Origin: UBA1941 sp046329575
GTDB taxonomy: Bacteria; Bacteroidota; Bacteroidia; Chitinophagales; LD1
Direction: 5' to 3'
DNA: 64,000 nt
Assembly (NCBI GenBank): GCA_046329575.1
Contig: JAXLUJ010000005.1
Location: forward strand, 248,001 to 312,000
Positions 46,604-55,672 of this stretch are shown here, piece after piece. The notes below the pieces were generated by a model. The model made no database searches. It worked only from the letters and a program-made list of their open reading frames with translations, and had not been told where the DNA came from. The first letter of the stretch is position 1. The number at the start of each line of letters is the position of its first letter. A program made the translations under genes and the position numbers.

Positions 46604-47671
46604 ATGGAGCCAATCAGAGGACGTGGCGCACAAATCAATCCGCACAACCGCTTTCATAAAAACGAAAAAACCGCCTATGTTGACGATCTGCCCACTCAGG
46701 AAGAACGGGAAGATTTGCTGTTCCAAAATCCTAAAACAAAATTTCTTGAAGTTTTTCCCAAAACCATTGTCAACCGCGTAGATAGCCCCGACGTAGGCAT
46801 GGCCTACAGCCTGAATCCCTATCAAGGCTGCGAGCACGGTTGCGTGTATTGCTACGCCCGAAACACACATGAGTATTGGGATTTCAGCGCCGGCATGGAC
46901 TTCGAACAAAATATTCTGGTGAAAAAAAATGCACCAAAGCTGCTTCGCGAGTTCTTGCAAAATAAAAAGCATGTGGCCGAAACCATTTTGCTTTCAGGAA
47001 ATACCGATTGCTATCAGCCCGCCGAAAGACAATTCCGCATCACCCGCCAGTGCATCGAAGTTTTGTACGAATACCGCCATCCTATGGCGGTGATCACCAA
47101 AAACGTGCTCATTGAGCGCGACCGCGATTTGCTGGCAAAACTAGCCTCCGAAAATCTGGCGCATGTGGTGTTCAGTTTAACCACCCTGAATGAGCCATTG
47201 AAACGCATTTTGGAACCGCGTACGGCATCGGCAAGAAACATTTTGCGCGCCGTGCGCTCCTTTTCTGAAGCAGGCATTCCGGTTACGGTAAATATGGCAC
47301 CCATCATTCCTGCTTTGAACGATACCGAGATCTTTGACGTGGCACAAGCCGTGAAAGACCATGGCGGGCAGGGCGTGAATTACATTGTAGTGCGGCTTAA
47401 CGGCCAAATCGGCTCTATTTTCGAAAATTGGGTGAAGTTGCATTTTCCCGACCGTGCGCAGAAAGTATTAAACCGGATTAAAGACCTGCACCATGGCAAA
47501 CTCAACGATTCTGAATTTGGCCGCCGGATGAAAGGGGAAGGCGAATGGGCCGAGCTCATCAAACGCCAACACGCGCTGGCTATGCGACAGTATTTTCCCG
47601 AAAGAAAAACCACAGTTCTCGATAAAGCGAAATACGCCTTGTACCGCGACCGGCAAATGAAGTTGTTCTGA
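46604..47671 (+). CDS. PA0069-family radical SAM protein
   Basis: 355 aa. An unusual iron-sulfur motif C76-x3-C80-x2-C83 in QGCEHGCVYCYARNTHEYW is the mark of the PA0069/SplB-like radical SAM group. MAVITKNVLIERD and the VNYIVVRLNG region belong to the barrel. Related proteins have been compared with spore photoproduct lyase, but the reaction is unknown. It stands alone. Confidence 0.9.
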   Translation: MEPIRGRGAQINPHNRFHKNEKTAYVDDLPTQEEREDLLFQNPKTKFLEVFPKTIVNRVDSPDVGMAYSLNPYQGCEHGCVYCYARNTHEYWDFSAGMDFEQNILVKKNAPKLLREFLQNKKHVAETILLSGNTDCYQPAERQFRITRQCIEVLYEYRHPMAVITKNVLIERDRDLLAKLASENLAHVVFSLTTLNEPLKRILEPRTASARNILRAVRSFSEAGIPVTVNMAPIIPALNDTEIFDVAQAVKDHGGQGVNYIVVRLNGQIGSIFENWVKLHFPDRAQKVLNRIKDLHHGKLNDSEFGRRMKGEGEWAELIKRQHALAMRQYFPERKTTVLDKAKYALYRDRQMKLF

Positions 47672-47752
47672 AGCCTGGCATCAACAACTGCAGTTTCGCT
47701 ATTTCTTATTTGCTGAAGGAATTATACTTTGCCGATCAAAACAAAATCATTT

Positions 47753-48298
47753 ATGACGTCACAACAACGCGATTTCCTATTGGCCGATACCAAAGAGGCC
47801 GTTGACAAAGGCGCGAACTGGTTCTATTGGATAGTAGGCCTATCGCTGGTGAATGTAGTTCTGGCACTAGCCGAAGCCAACAGGCACTTTTTAATTGGTA
47901 TGGCTATGACCGAAATTGGCGCCGCATTTATTACTGACCCTGACGGCGGAACGGTATTCAAAGTTATTGGAGGCGGATTGATAGTGGTGATTCTTGTTGG
48001 ATTTTTATTGCTTGGACGAAGGGCGCACAAGCCATCAAAGGCGGCCTTTATTGTTGGGATCGTCTTGTATGCTCTCGACGGAATCATCTATCTGATTGAT
48101 GGTGACTATCTATCAGTTGCGTTCCACGGTTATGTGATTTTTCATTTTTACATGGGCTACAAGGCTGTTGGGGAATATCTGGAAGCTTACCATGCTGAGG
48201 TTACGGAAAACGAACCTCAGGTTGAAGAAGCTCCGAAGTTCGAAGCAGTTGTAGAAGAAACCCCGGAAGCTTCGGTTACTTCATCTGATATGGCGTAA
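47753..48298 (+). CDS. Membrane protein of unknown function
   Basis: 181 aa from the ATG at 47753. Four hydrophobic segments (about 20-40, 55-75 with gly-rich GGGLIVVILVGFLLLG, 85-105, 110-125) are followed by an acidic tail rich in Glu and Val (~135-175). A TATACTTTG -7-like box at 47723-47731 makes the TTG at 47729 unlikely as start. No family recognised. Confidence 0.65.
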   Translation: MTSQQRDFLLADTKEAVDKGANWFYWIVGLSLVNVVLALAEANRHFLIGMAMTEIGAAFITDPDGGTVFKVIGGGLIVVILVGFLLLGRRAHKPSKAAFIVGIVLYALDGIIYLIDGDYLSVAFHGYVIFHFYMGYKAVGEYLEAYHAEVTENEPQVEEAPKFEAVVEETPEASVTSSDMA

Positions 48299-48615
48299 AG
48301 AACTGTTGCGCGATTGGAAAGTGGAGTGGCGTTTACCTCATACCTCATACCTCATAGCTCGCAGCTCGTAGCTTCTAGCTTGCTTTTCATTACTCACAGC
48401 CCATAACTCGTAACTCGTAGCTCACAGCTCACAGCTCATAGCTTTCAACTTCATTTGCATAGCTTCACAAGAAAATGTACTCTTATGCGCTAAATTCAGG
48501 CAGTACGTGATTTTTACCAATTGGCGCTTTCCATGTTCAACAGGTTTTGGTTATCAGAAAGATAACACCAATATGTTCTGTTATATCAAAACTCCTGTAA
48601 AGTAATTCATCGGCA
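48299..48615. other. 317-bp gap with short-period repeats
   Basis: 48334-48450 holds degenerate CTCATAGCTCGCAGCTCGTA-type units, the reverse complement of the array at 44428. The rest (48451-48615) is unstructured sequence with no gene seen; it presumably contains the promoter of the MBOAT-SGNH pair. Confidence 0.7.
48334..48450. repeat. AGCTACGAGC-type short-period array
   Basis: Three TACCTCA units, then about ten imperfect copies of (C/T)AGCTC(G/A)(C/T)AG. It is the inverted relative of 44428-44473, both being in intergenic DNA. Confidence 0.8.
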
Positions 48616-50061
48616 ATGCTGTTTAACTCGCTTCATTTCGCGATCTTCCTGCCGGTTGTTTTTGTGCTCTATTGGTTTGTTACCAATAAGAACCTGAAAC
48701 TGCAAAATATTCTACTGCTCATTTCCAGCTACTTTTTTTACGCCTGCTGGGACTGGCGTTTTCTATTCCTATTGATCTTTTCCACTTTTCTCGATTACTA
48801 TACCGGCATCAAAATGTCGGATGCGCCAAACCAAAGCGATCGTAAGAAATGGTTTTGGCTGAGCGTTCTGATCAACGTCGGCTTTCTGGGCGTTTTCAAA
48901 TACTACAATTTTTTCGCGCAGTCTTTTGCCGAAGCCATTGCCCAGCTTGGGTTTCAAGTGCACCCCTATACGATCAAAGTCATCCTTCCGGTAGGCATTT
49001 CGTTTTACACTTTTCACGGGTTGTCGTACGTGATCGATATTTACAGAGGCCGGATCAAGGCCGAGAAGAATTTTATCGACTATTCAGTATTCGTTAGTTT
49101 TTTTCCATTGCTGGTGGCCGGGCCAATCGAACGGGCCACGCATTTGCTTCCGCAAATTCAAAAGAAAAGAGAGTTTGATTATTACCGTGCGGCCGATGGC
49201 ATGCGGCAAATCCTTTGGGGTTTGTTCAAAAAGGTGGTGATAGCCGATCAGTGCGCGGCCTTCGCCAATCAGATTTTTAATAATTACACCGATTGCTCGG
49301 GAAGTACTTTGGTGTTGGGTGCGCTCTTCTTTACTTTCCAGATTTATGGCGACTTTTCGGGCTATTCCGACATTGCTTTGGGAACAGCGCGTTTGTTTGG
49401 TATTGAACTGCTTCGCAATTTTGCCTTCCCGTATTTCTCGCGCGATATTGCCGAGTTCTGGCGACGCTGGCATATCTCGCTTTCCACATGGTTTCGCGAT
49501 TACTTGTACATTCCGCTTGGCGGCAGCAAAGGCGGAACGCTTACCAAAGTGCGAAATACTTTTGTGATTTTTCTGGTAAGCGGTTTCTGGCATGGTGCCA
49601 ACTGGACTTTCATCATCTGGGGCTTGCTGAATGCCCTCTACATCATGCCTTCCATTATTTTTAATACCAATCGAAATAATCTGGAAATCGTGGCCAAAGG
49701 CAAGTTGTTCCCTACGCTTTCAGAAGTGTTTTCCATGGTTCTCACTTTTTGCCTCACCGTTGTGGCCTGGATCTTTTTCCGCGCGAATACGGTAGAGCAA
49801 GCCGTTCGTTATTTAGGCAAAATATTTTCAAGCACTTTGTTCAGCATGCCCAAGACCGAAAATCAACCCTTCCTGAAGGTGCTGGCGGTGCTCCTGGTTT
49901 TCTTTTTTGTTACCGAATGGTTGGGCCGGGAAGGGAAATTTGCATTAGAATCGCTTTCGCGTAAAAGTGTGGCCTTTCGCTGGGCATTCTACTATTTTCT
50001 GGTGGTCCTGATTTTTATGTTCGCCGGTTCAGGACAACAATTCATTTACTTCCAGTTCTGA
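48616..50061 (+). CDS. MBOAT family O-acyltransferase (AlgI-like)
   Basis: 481 aa polytopic membrane protein. Conserved AlgI-type features: the LPVGISFYTFHGLSYVIDIYRG loop, FFPLLVAGPIERA, the DFSGYSDIALGTARLFG segment, EFWRRWHISLSTWFRDYLYIPLGG, and catalytic H326 in FWHGANWTFIIWG. It moves acyl groups (usually acetyl) across the membrane to a glycan. The stop overlaps the SGNH partner's start by one base (TGATG). Confidence 0.95.
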   Translation: MLFNSLHFAIFLPVVFVLYWFVTNKNLKLQNILLLISSYFFYACWDWRFLFLLIFSTFLDYYTGIKMSDAPNQSDRKKWFWLSVLINVGFLGVFKYYNFFAQSFAEAIAQLGFQVHPYTIKVILPVGISFYTFHGLSYVIDIYRGRIKAEKNFIDYSVFVSFFPLLVAGPIERATHLLPQIQKKREFDYYRAADGMRQILWGLFKKVVIADQCAAFANQIFNNYTDCSGSTLVLGALFFTFQIYGDFSGYSDIALGTARLFGIELLRNFAFPYFSRDIAEFWRRWHISLSTWFRDYLYIPLGGSKGGTLTKVRNTFVIFLVSGFWHGANWTFIIWGLLNALYIMPSIIFNTNRNNLEIVAKGKLFPTLSEVFSMVLTFCLTVVAWIFFRANTVEQAVRYLGKIFSSTLFSMPKTENQPFLKVLAVLLVFFFVTEWLGREGKFALESLSRKSVAFRWAFYYFLVVLIFMFAGSGQQFIYFQF

Positions 50062-51020
50062 TGCGAAAATTTGTAAGGAACATATTGCTTTTCATTTTGC
50101 CATTTGTGCTTACGGCCTATGCGCTAGACGGCTTCATTTCTTGTCATTTGAAACAATCCAATTCATTTGCCAAATCAGAATATCCTACATGGAATGCCAT
50201 TATGGATGGTAAACTGAATGCCCGCGTGCTGGTGTATGGCAGCTCGCGCGCGTGGGTACACTTCAACTCGCGCATTCTTGAAGATAGCCTGCATCAACCG
50301 GTGTACAATCTGGGCATGGATGGCCATACCTTCAACCTGCTGTATTTGCGGCATTTGCTGGCTTTTAAGAATAATCCTAAGCCAGATTTGGTGATCTTAT
50401 CGGTTGATATAGGAACCATCAATAATGGCAGTCTTTTCAATGCCGACCAGTTTTTACCATACATGCTTTGGAACCGCGATTTCTATAATTATATGTCGAA
50501 ATACGAAGGGTTCTCTTTTTACGATTACAACATTCCGTTGCTGCGTTATTATGGCAACAGCGAGGCCATCAAAGCAGCCGTGAAATTGTTCCTTAGGCCG
50601 CAGAACAATCCGGTGCAACGGTATAAAGGGTTTAAAGGCCGCAATGAACCCTGGAATGGCGATTTTGACCGCGCCAAAAAGACGATGGAAAAATATGTGG
50701 CAAAACCAGATAGCTCGGCCATGCGTTTGCTTGACGACTGCCTTCGGGAATGCCACAATCAAAACGTAAAAGTGGTGTTGGTATATTCGCCCTACTATAT
50801 CGAAGGGCAGCAATTTATTAGCAACCAGCAAATGGTGATGGATATTTACAGGTCTTTTTCAAAAAAGTACGATTTCCCGTTTTTAGATTACACGGCCGAT
50901 TCGATTTGCTACGATAAGCGGTATTTTTACAATGCTTCGCATATGAATGCCACAGGAGCTGATAAATTTACACGCGAATTGTGCGCTGATCTGAATCGCT
51001 TGGGGCTCCTTCCGCATTAA
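50061..51020 (+). CDS. SGNH-type partner protein of MBOAT acyltransferase
   Basis: 319 aa with one N-terminal membrane anchor (~8-23). Block I S61 in VYGSSRAW, Gly in NLGMDGHTFNLL, and a C-terminal H294 in NASHMNATGADKF fit an SGNH/DltD-like fold, although DltD spacing is not exact. With the overlapping MBOAT gene it forms the standard two-protein O-acetylation module: the MBOAT exports the acyl group, the SGNH protein transfers it outside. The target glycan may be made by the following cluster (inference). Confidence 0.83.
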   Translation: MRKFVRNILLFILPFVLTAYALDGFISCHLKQSNSFAKSEYPTWNAIMDGKLNARVLVYGSSRAWVHFNSRILEDSLHQPVYNLGMDGHTFNLLYLRHLLAFKNNPKPDLVILSVDIGTINNGSLFNADQFLPYMLWNRDFYNYMSKYEGFSFYDYNIPLLRYYGNSEAIKAAVKLFLRPQNNPVQRYKGFKGRNEPWNGDFDRAKKTMEKYVAKPDSSAMRLLDDCLRECHNQNVKVVLVYSPYYIEGQQFISNQQMVMDIYRSFSKKYDFPFLDYTADSICYDKRYFYNASHMNATGADKFTRELCADLNRLGLLPH

Positions 51021-51079
51021 TTACAAGGCCTGGCACCTAAGAGTGAGCGGCCGGGATTGGAGTGGTGCCGCCTTCGGCG

Positions 51080-51133
51080 GCAGTGCGAAGTGAAACGTAG
51101 CACCGAAGCGAGCGGAGCCACGCAAAGCCCGTA
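51080..51133 (+). repeat. Dispersed intergenic element, family 1, partial copy C
   Basis: TGCGAAGTGAAACGTAGCAC followed by CGAAGCGAGCGGAGCC and AGCCCGTAA matches the long arm of copies A and B at 14 and 16 kb; the rest of the element is missing. It lies in the gap before the SpsF-like gene. Confidence 0.7.
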
Positions 51134-51176
51134 AGCCGCCCAAATTCCTCTGCCGAAAAATTTATCTTCGCCCCCA

Positions 51177-51917
51177 ATGAAAATTGTAGCCATTACTCAA
51201 GCGCGAATGGGCTCAACGCGTTTCCCGGGAAAAGTGCTGAAAGAAGTAAACGGACAATCGTTGCTGGAACTGCATTTGGAGCGCATTGGCCGTTCAAAAA
51301 TGGTGACGGAAATAATTGTGGCCACCACCACCAATTCAAAAGACGATGTGCTGGCCGATTATTGTGCCGCAAAAAACATCCATTGCTTCCGCGGTTCCGA
51401 AGATGATGTGCTTTCGCGCTATTATCATGCGGCAAAAAATGCCGGCGCCGATTGGGTGGTACGGGTTACCAGCGATTGTCCGCTGATAGATGCGGAACTA
51501 ATGGACGAAGTGATTGAAAAAACCATTGCCGGCAAGTATGATTACGGCACCAATGTTTTTGAAGAAACTTTTCCGGATGGTGTGGATGTGGAAGTACTGT
51601 CATTCGCCGCGCTGGAACGCAGCAACCAAGCCGCTTTTGAAAAACACGACCGCGAACATGTTACTACTTTTTTGCGCCGCGAAGCTGACGTAAACGGCGG
51701 TAAAGAATTCCGCTGTTTTGGTTTAAACAGTCCGGTTAATTATCATCACATCCGCTTAACAGTTGATCATGAAGACGATTACCTTTTGGTGAAACAATTG
51801 GTGGAAGCCATTGGTCCGCATGCTTCTTGGAAAGCTTATGCGCAATATGTAGAATCGCATCCCGGCTTATTGGCGTTGAACGCCCACTATGTTCGTAATG
51901 CTTATTTGAAAAAATAA
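51177..51917 (+). CDS. SpsF-like cytidylyltransferase/glycosyltransferase family protein
   Basis: 246 aa with a nucleotidyltransferase fold: MKIVAITQARMGSTRFPGKVL (G-x-TR-x-PGK loop) at the N-terminus, RVTSDCPLID (~95-104) for the metal site, and later HDREHVTTFLRR. SpsF-type proteins activate sugars in surface glycan routes. A TATCTTCG -7-like box lies at 51163-51170. It starts a three-gene run with two PLP aminotransferase-type genes. Confidence 0.88.
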   Translation: MKIVAITQARMGSTRFPGKVLKEVNGQSLLELHLERIGRSKMVTEIIVATTTNSKDDVLADYCAAKNIHCFRGSEDDVLSRYYHAAKNAGADWVVRVTSDCPLIDAELMDEVIEKTIAGKYDYGTNVFEETFPDGVDVEVLSFAALERSNQAAFEKHDREHVTTFLRREADVNGGKEFRCFGLNSPVNYHHIRLTVDHEDDYLLVKQLVEAIGPHASWKAYAQYVESHPGLLALNAHYVRNAYLKK

Positions 51918-51935
51918 AACCACCCGCCTGAAATT

Positions 51936-53258
51936 ATGAGTCAACTAAAATTAGACCAATCAAACGCCTACCGCGCGAAAATCCACAAGCTGATTCCCGG
52001 CGGAGCGCACACCTATTCCAAGGGCGACGACCAGTTCCCGCTGCTTTCGCCGGCGGCTATTTCGCATGGCAAAGGCGCCTATTTGTGGGATCTTGACGGT
52101 AACAAATACCTCGATTGCCCTATGGGTTTAACCAGCGTAAGCCTGGGCCATGCCTATGAGCCGGTGCTTAAGCGGGTACATGAGGAAATTGAAAAGGGCG
52201 CGAATTTTCAGCGGCCTTCTTACATCGAAATGGAGATGGCCGAGCGTTTTTTGAGCCTGGTTCCCGTTCACGATATGATCAAGTTTGCCAAGAACGGCAG
52301 TACGGCCACAACCGCAGCCGTAAAACTGGCACGCGCCTATACCGGCCGCAAACTGGTGGCTTTTCCATTTGACCATCCGTTTTATAGTTACGACGACTGG
52401 TTTATTGGAAAAACGGCCTGCAACAAAGGCGTTCCTGAAGAAATTCAGGCGTTGAGTGTAACTTATAAAGCCGATGATATCGAATCGTTGCGCGCTTTGT
52501 TCGAACAATATCCCGGGCAAATTGCCTGCGTAATTTCAGAACCCGAAAAGAATAACCTGCTGCCGAAAAATTACATAGCCGATGCTATTGATTTGGCCCA
52601 TAAACATGGCGCACTCTATATTTTGGATGAAATGATTACCGGCTTTAAAACCGATTTTCCGGGAGCCATTAAAAAATATAATGTGAAACCCGATATGGCT
52701 ACGTGGGGCAAGGGCATTGCCAACGGCTTTGCGTTTTGCGCCCTTACCGGCACCCGCGAGGTGATGCAGTTGGGCGGCATTGACCGTATAGGAGAAGAAA
52801 AAGTGTTTTTAGTTTCCACCACTCACGGGGCCGAAACCCACGCCATTGCTGCCTGTTTAGCCACTATCGATGAATTTGAAAAGCATGACGTAGTGAAGCA
52901 TTTACATCATATCGGCCATTTGTTTCACACCACCATGCGCGATGTAATTGCATCGCACAGCATGCAGGATTTTGTAAGCGTGAACGATACCGATTGGTGG
53001 CCGATTTTTGATTTTAAAGATGCTTCTAAACAAAGTAGTTTGGCCTATAAAACGCTGATGCAACAGGAACTCATCGGCCGTGGCGTATTGTTCAATGGTT
53101 TCTTTGTGCCTTGTTTCAGCCATACCGAAGCCGATGTGAAATTCTTTGCCGATCAACTGCACGAAGCGCTTCCGGTGTACAAAAAGGCCCTTGACGAAGG
53201 CTATGAAAAATATTTGACGGGCGAGGTAATTAAACCTGTTTTTAGAAAATACCTGTAA
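51936..53258 (+). CDS. Class III PLP aminotransferase, glutamate-1-semialdehyde aminomutase-like
   Basis: 440 aa with fold type I PLP features: PGGAHTYSKGDDQFP near the N-terminus, the GSTATTAAVKLARA phosphate loop, ILDEMITGFK, and PLP-lysine K259 in TWGKGIANG. It resembles HemL, but its position between spsF-like and wecE-like genes points to an amino-sugar surface glycan route rather than haem synthesis (inference). The next ATG follows its stop directly. Confidence 0.85.
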   Translation: MSQLKLDQSNAYRAKIHKLIPGGAHTYSKGDDQFPLLSPAAISHGKGAYLWDLDGNKYLDCPMGLTSVSLGHAYEPVLKRVHEEIEKGANFQRPSYIEMEMAERFLSLVPVHDMIKFAKNGSTATTAAVKLARAYTGRKLVAFPFDHPFYSYDDWFIGKTACNKGVPEEIQALSVTYKADDIESLRALFEQYPGQIACVISEPEKNNLLPKNYIADAIDLAHKHGALYILDEMITGFKTDFPGAIKKYNVKPDMATWGKGIANGFAFCALTGTREVMQLGGIDRIGEEKVFLVSTTHGAETHAIAACLATIDEFEKHDVVKHLHHIGHLFHTTMRDVIASHSMQDFVSVNDTDWWPIFDFKDASKQSSLAYKTLMQQELIGRGVLFNGFFVPCFSHTEADVKFFADQLHEALPVYKKALDEGYEKYLTGEVIKPVFRKYL

Positions 53259-54380
53259 ATGATTCCATTCAACATTCCGGTAGTTACGGGCGGCGAACTG
53301 AAGTATTTGCAACAGGCGCTTGCTAACCGCAAACTTAGTGGCGACGGGCCTTTCACGAAACAATGTCAGGCTTTTTTCGAACAGCGCTATCAGTTCAATA
53401 AAACGTTTCTTACTACATCGTGCACCGATGCGCTGGAACTTTGCGCATTGCTCACCAATGTGAAAGAAGGCGATGAAGTGATTATTCCTTCCTACACTTT
53501 TGTAAGCACCGCCAACCCTTTTGTGCTGCGTGGCGCCAAGCTGGTTTTTGCCGATAGTCTGGAAGAAAATCCGAATCTGGATGTTTCAAAAATCGAAGCT
53601 CTGATCACCCCGCGCACCAAAGTAATTGCGCTGGTGCATTATGCCGGTATTGCGTGTGATATGGATGCCATCATGGCACTGGCGAAGAAGTATAATCTGT
53701 TGGTGGTAGAAGATGCCGCTCAGGCCATAGATTCTTTTTATAAAGATCAGCCGCTGGGCAGCATTGGTCAGCTTTCGGCGTTTTCTTTCCACGAAACAAA
53801 AAATATAGTTACCGGCGAGGGCGGCATGGCCGTGATCAACGATCCGCAATTTCGCGACCGCGCTGAAATTATCCGCGAGAAGGGCACGAACCGCAGTCGC
53901 TTTTTCCGCGGTGAAGTAGATAAATATGGCTGGGTAGATGTGGGTAGTTCGTTTCTGCCATCCGAGTTGATTGCGGCCTATCTGATGGCGCAGTTAGAAG
54001 CGATGGACCAGATCCAGAACAAGCGGAAGGCGATTTGGAATATTTACAATACACGACTTCAAAGCATTAAGGGCAAAGTGCGGCTGCCTTATCTTCCCGA
54101 TTATGCTACGAACAATGCGCATATGTTTTACTTGGGCTGCGAATCGCTGCAGCAACGCACCGAACTGGTAGCCGAATTGAAGAAGAACGAAATGCATGCG
54201 GTGTTCCATTATTTATCGCTGCATCAGTCAGAATTCTACCAATCGAAACACGACGGCCGCGATTTGCCGAATGCCGACCGCTGGACCGATACGTTATTGC
54301 GACTGCCGTTGTATTACGATCTGAAAGAAGAAGAAGCGCATCAGGTTTGTGATGTGATCGAAAAATTCTTTTCGATTTGA
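53259..54380 (+). CDS. DegT/DnrJ/EryC1 aminotransferase, WecE/RffA-like (dTDP-4-amino-4,6-dideoxygalactose transaminase)
   Basis: 373 aa. PLP-lysine K181 in SFHETKNIVTGEGG, the SCTDALELCALL substrate/phosphate loop, VVEDAAQAIDSFYKD and NAHMFYLGC segments match WecE, which makes dTDP-Fuc4N from dTDP-4-keto-6-deoxyglucose. It starts at the base after the previous stop. The last codon and TGA overlap the first unit of a GATTTGAN repeat array. Confidence 0.92.
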   Translation: MIPFNIPVVTGGELKYLQQALANRKLSGDGPFTKQCQAFFEQRYQFNKTFLTTSCTDALELCALLTNVKEGDEVIIPSYTFVSTANPFVLRGAKLVFADSLEENPNLDVSKIEALITPRTKVIALVHYAGIACDMDAIMALAKKYNLLVVEDAAQAIDSFYKDQPLGSIGQLSAFSFHETKNIVTGEGGMAVINDPQFRDRAEIIREKGTNRSRFFRGEVDKYGWVDVGSSFLPSELIAAYLMAQLEAMDQIQNKRKAIWNIYNTRLQSIKGKVRLPYLPDYATNNAHMFYLGCESLQQRTELVAELKKNEMHAVFHYLSLHQSEFYQSKHDGRDLPNADRWTDTLLRLPLYYDLKEEEAHQVCDVIEKFFSI

Positions 54381-54405
54381 AGATTTGGGAATTTGAGGAT
54401 TTGAA
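54374..54405. repeat. 8-bp GATTTGAN array at the wecE-like stop codon
   Basis: Four units: GATTTGAA, GATTTGGG, AATTTGAG, GATTTGAA. The first supplies the TGA stop. An inverted array of the same unit lies at 54543-54574, and the two could pair. Confidence 0.8.
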
Positions 54406-54479
54406 AATGAAGGAACGGCTGTGCGTTTTCATCTAAGTGTGATTCAAACCGCAAATCTTGTTCTAGGAGTTAGAATTAA

Positions 54480-55343
54480 GTGTTTAGAAATTTTCAAATT
54501 CTCAAAGTGGCACTCATCTTCAAATTAGCACCTCTTCAAATTCTCAAATCATCAAATCATCACATCCTCAAATTAGCATTTCTTTTTCTTCCACTCTGCC
54601 TACCGGCACGCACCCATCATCATCATGCCATTCACATGCCGCATTTCAAACACGGCTTTGTGTTTTTCTCAGGCGCGCAAACCTTGCAGGTGGAGAGTTA
54701 TCTCAACTTTGAAAGCGATGGCAATCAGTACACCACGGCATTTCCTTCATTGCTGCTGCGTTATGGCATTATCGATCAGCTCGAACTTCGGGTTTCGATG
54801 GATGCCACCAATTTTTTAGATCGCGAAACCAATACGTACAAAACCGGATTATCGCCCTTGCAATTGGGCGCTAAAGTCAGGTTGAACAAAGCCATAAACT
54901 ACCTGCCTTCATTTGCAGTTACGGCATCGGTAACCCTGCCGGTGGTGGCTACCGCAAAGTTTCGCGAAACCTATTACGCCCCCGCCTTACTGTTGAGCGC
55001 CGAGCAAAGTTTTGGGCAACACTTTAGTTTGGAGTATGATGCCGGTTTAAGTTGGGATGCCACTACCTTTCAGCGGGTGTGGCTGGGCTCGCTGAATGCC
55101 GAATATGATTTTACGGAAAAGAGTTCGGTGTACGCCGATTGTTATTTCATTCAATCTTCCGGTTTGGATATTCATGCCGATGTGGGTGTAAACCGCGCCA
55201 TCACTAAAAATTTGTTCTTCGATCTCAACATGGGTGCGGGTTTCACGGCGCCTTCGCCCGATTTTTATCTCAGTGCCGGTTTGCAGTGGATCGTCTTTAC
55301 CGGAAAGCGCTCCGGCAAATGGAAACAGCCCGGTTTGCGTTGA
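54480..55343 (+). CDS. Outer-membrane barrel, putative MetA-pathway/transporter-like; start uncertain
   Basis: The longest frame gives 287 aa from GTG. The barrel begins at about HMPHFKHGFVFFSGAQTLQVE and ends WIVFTGKRSGKW; its pattern resembles PF13557-type transporters. Upstream, the region that should hold the signal peptide is encoded by a TCAAATC-type repeat (54490-54580), giving an odd ILK-rich N-terminus that nevertheless ends in LAFLFLPLCLPA, usable as a signal core. Possible starts are GTG 54480 or GTG 54507; the first in-frame ATG lies inside the barrel. The start cannot be settled here. Confidence 0.65.
   Translation: MFRNFQILKVALIFKLAPLQILKSSNHHILKLAFLFLPLCLPARTHHHHAIHMPHFKHGFVFFSGAQTLQVESYLNFESDGNQYTTAFPSLLLRYGIIDQLELRVSMDATNFLDRETNTYKTGLSPLQLGAKVRLNKAINYLPSFAVTASVTLPVVATAKFRETYYAPALLLSAEQSFGQHFSLEYDAGLSWDATTFQRVWLGSLNAEYDFTEKSSVYADCYFIQSSGLDIHADVGVNRAITKNLFFDLNMGAGFTAPSPDFYLSAGLQWIVFTGKRSGKWKQPGLR
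54543..54574. repeat. Inverted 8-bp NTCAAATC array inside the 5' end of the barrel gene
   Basis: CTCAAATC, ATCAAATC, ATCACATC, CTCAAATT: four units of the reverse complement of the 54374 array, with looser copies back to 54490. It is translated as part of the predicted leader of the barrel protein. Confidence 0.8.
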
Positions 55344-55351
55344 TTTATTTA

Positions 55352-55574
55352 TGGCGGCAACCGCGCTATCCGCTGCAAGTCCTCAGCCGCAGGAAGCCTA
55401 AAACCATTGCTGTGTAATCGCTCCAGGCGAATTACGAATTTCAAATTACGAATTACGAAAGCGGGGGTTGGTCTTGGAAATACAAACCTCATCCATATCG
55501 TAATTGGTAATTTTTCATTCGTAATTTCTATGCCGCGGCTTGCGGGCTTTCCGCTGCTATCGCTGCCGCGGGGC
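55352..55574 (+). repeat. Dispersed intergenic element, family 2, copy 2
   Basis: This is the full-length copy, matching 30165-30372 in inverted orientation. Arms: CGCTATCCGCTGCAAGTCC and GGCTTTCCGCTGCTATCGC. The interior has AATTACGAATTTCAAATTAC and its partial complement near 55500-55528, so the whole could fold back on itself. It fills the gap between convergent genes; no gene seen between 55344 and 55672. Confidence 0.85.
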
Positions 55575-55672
55575 AACATCAAGATGGAGGGCGGAGGAGG
55601 TGCTGATTGGGCGTCGTAAAAGGAGATGAATAATTTACATGAACGATATTTCACTGCCTGAAAAACGGAGCC

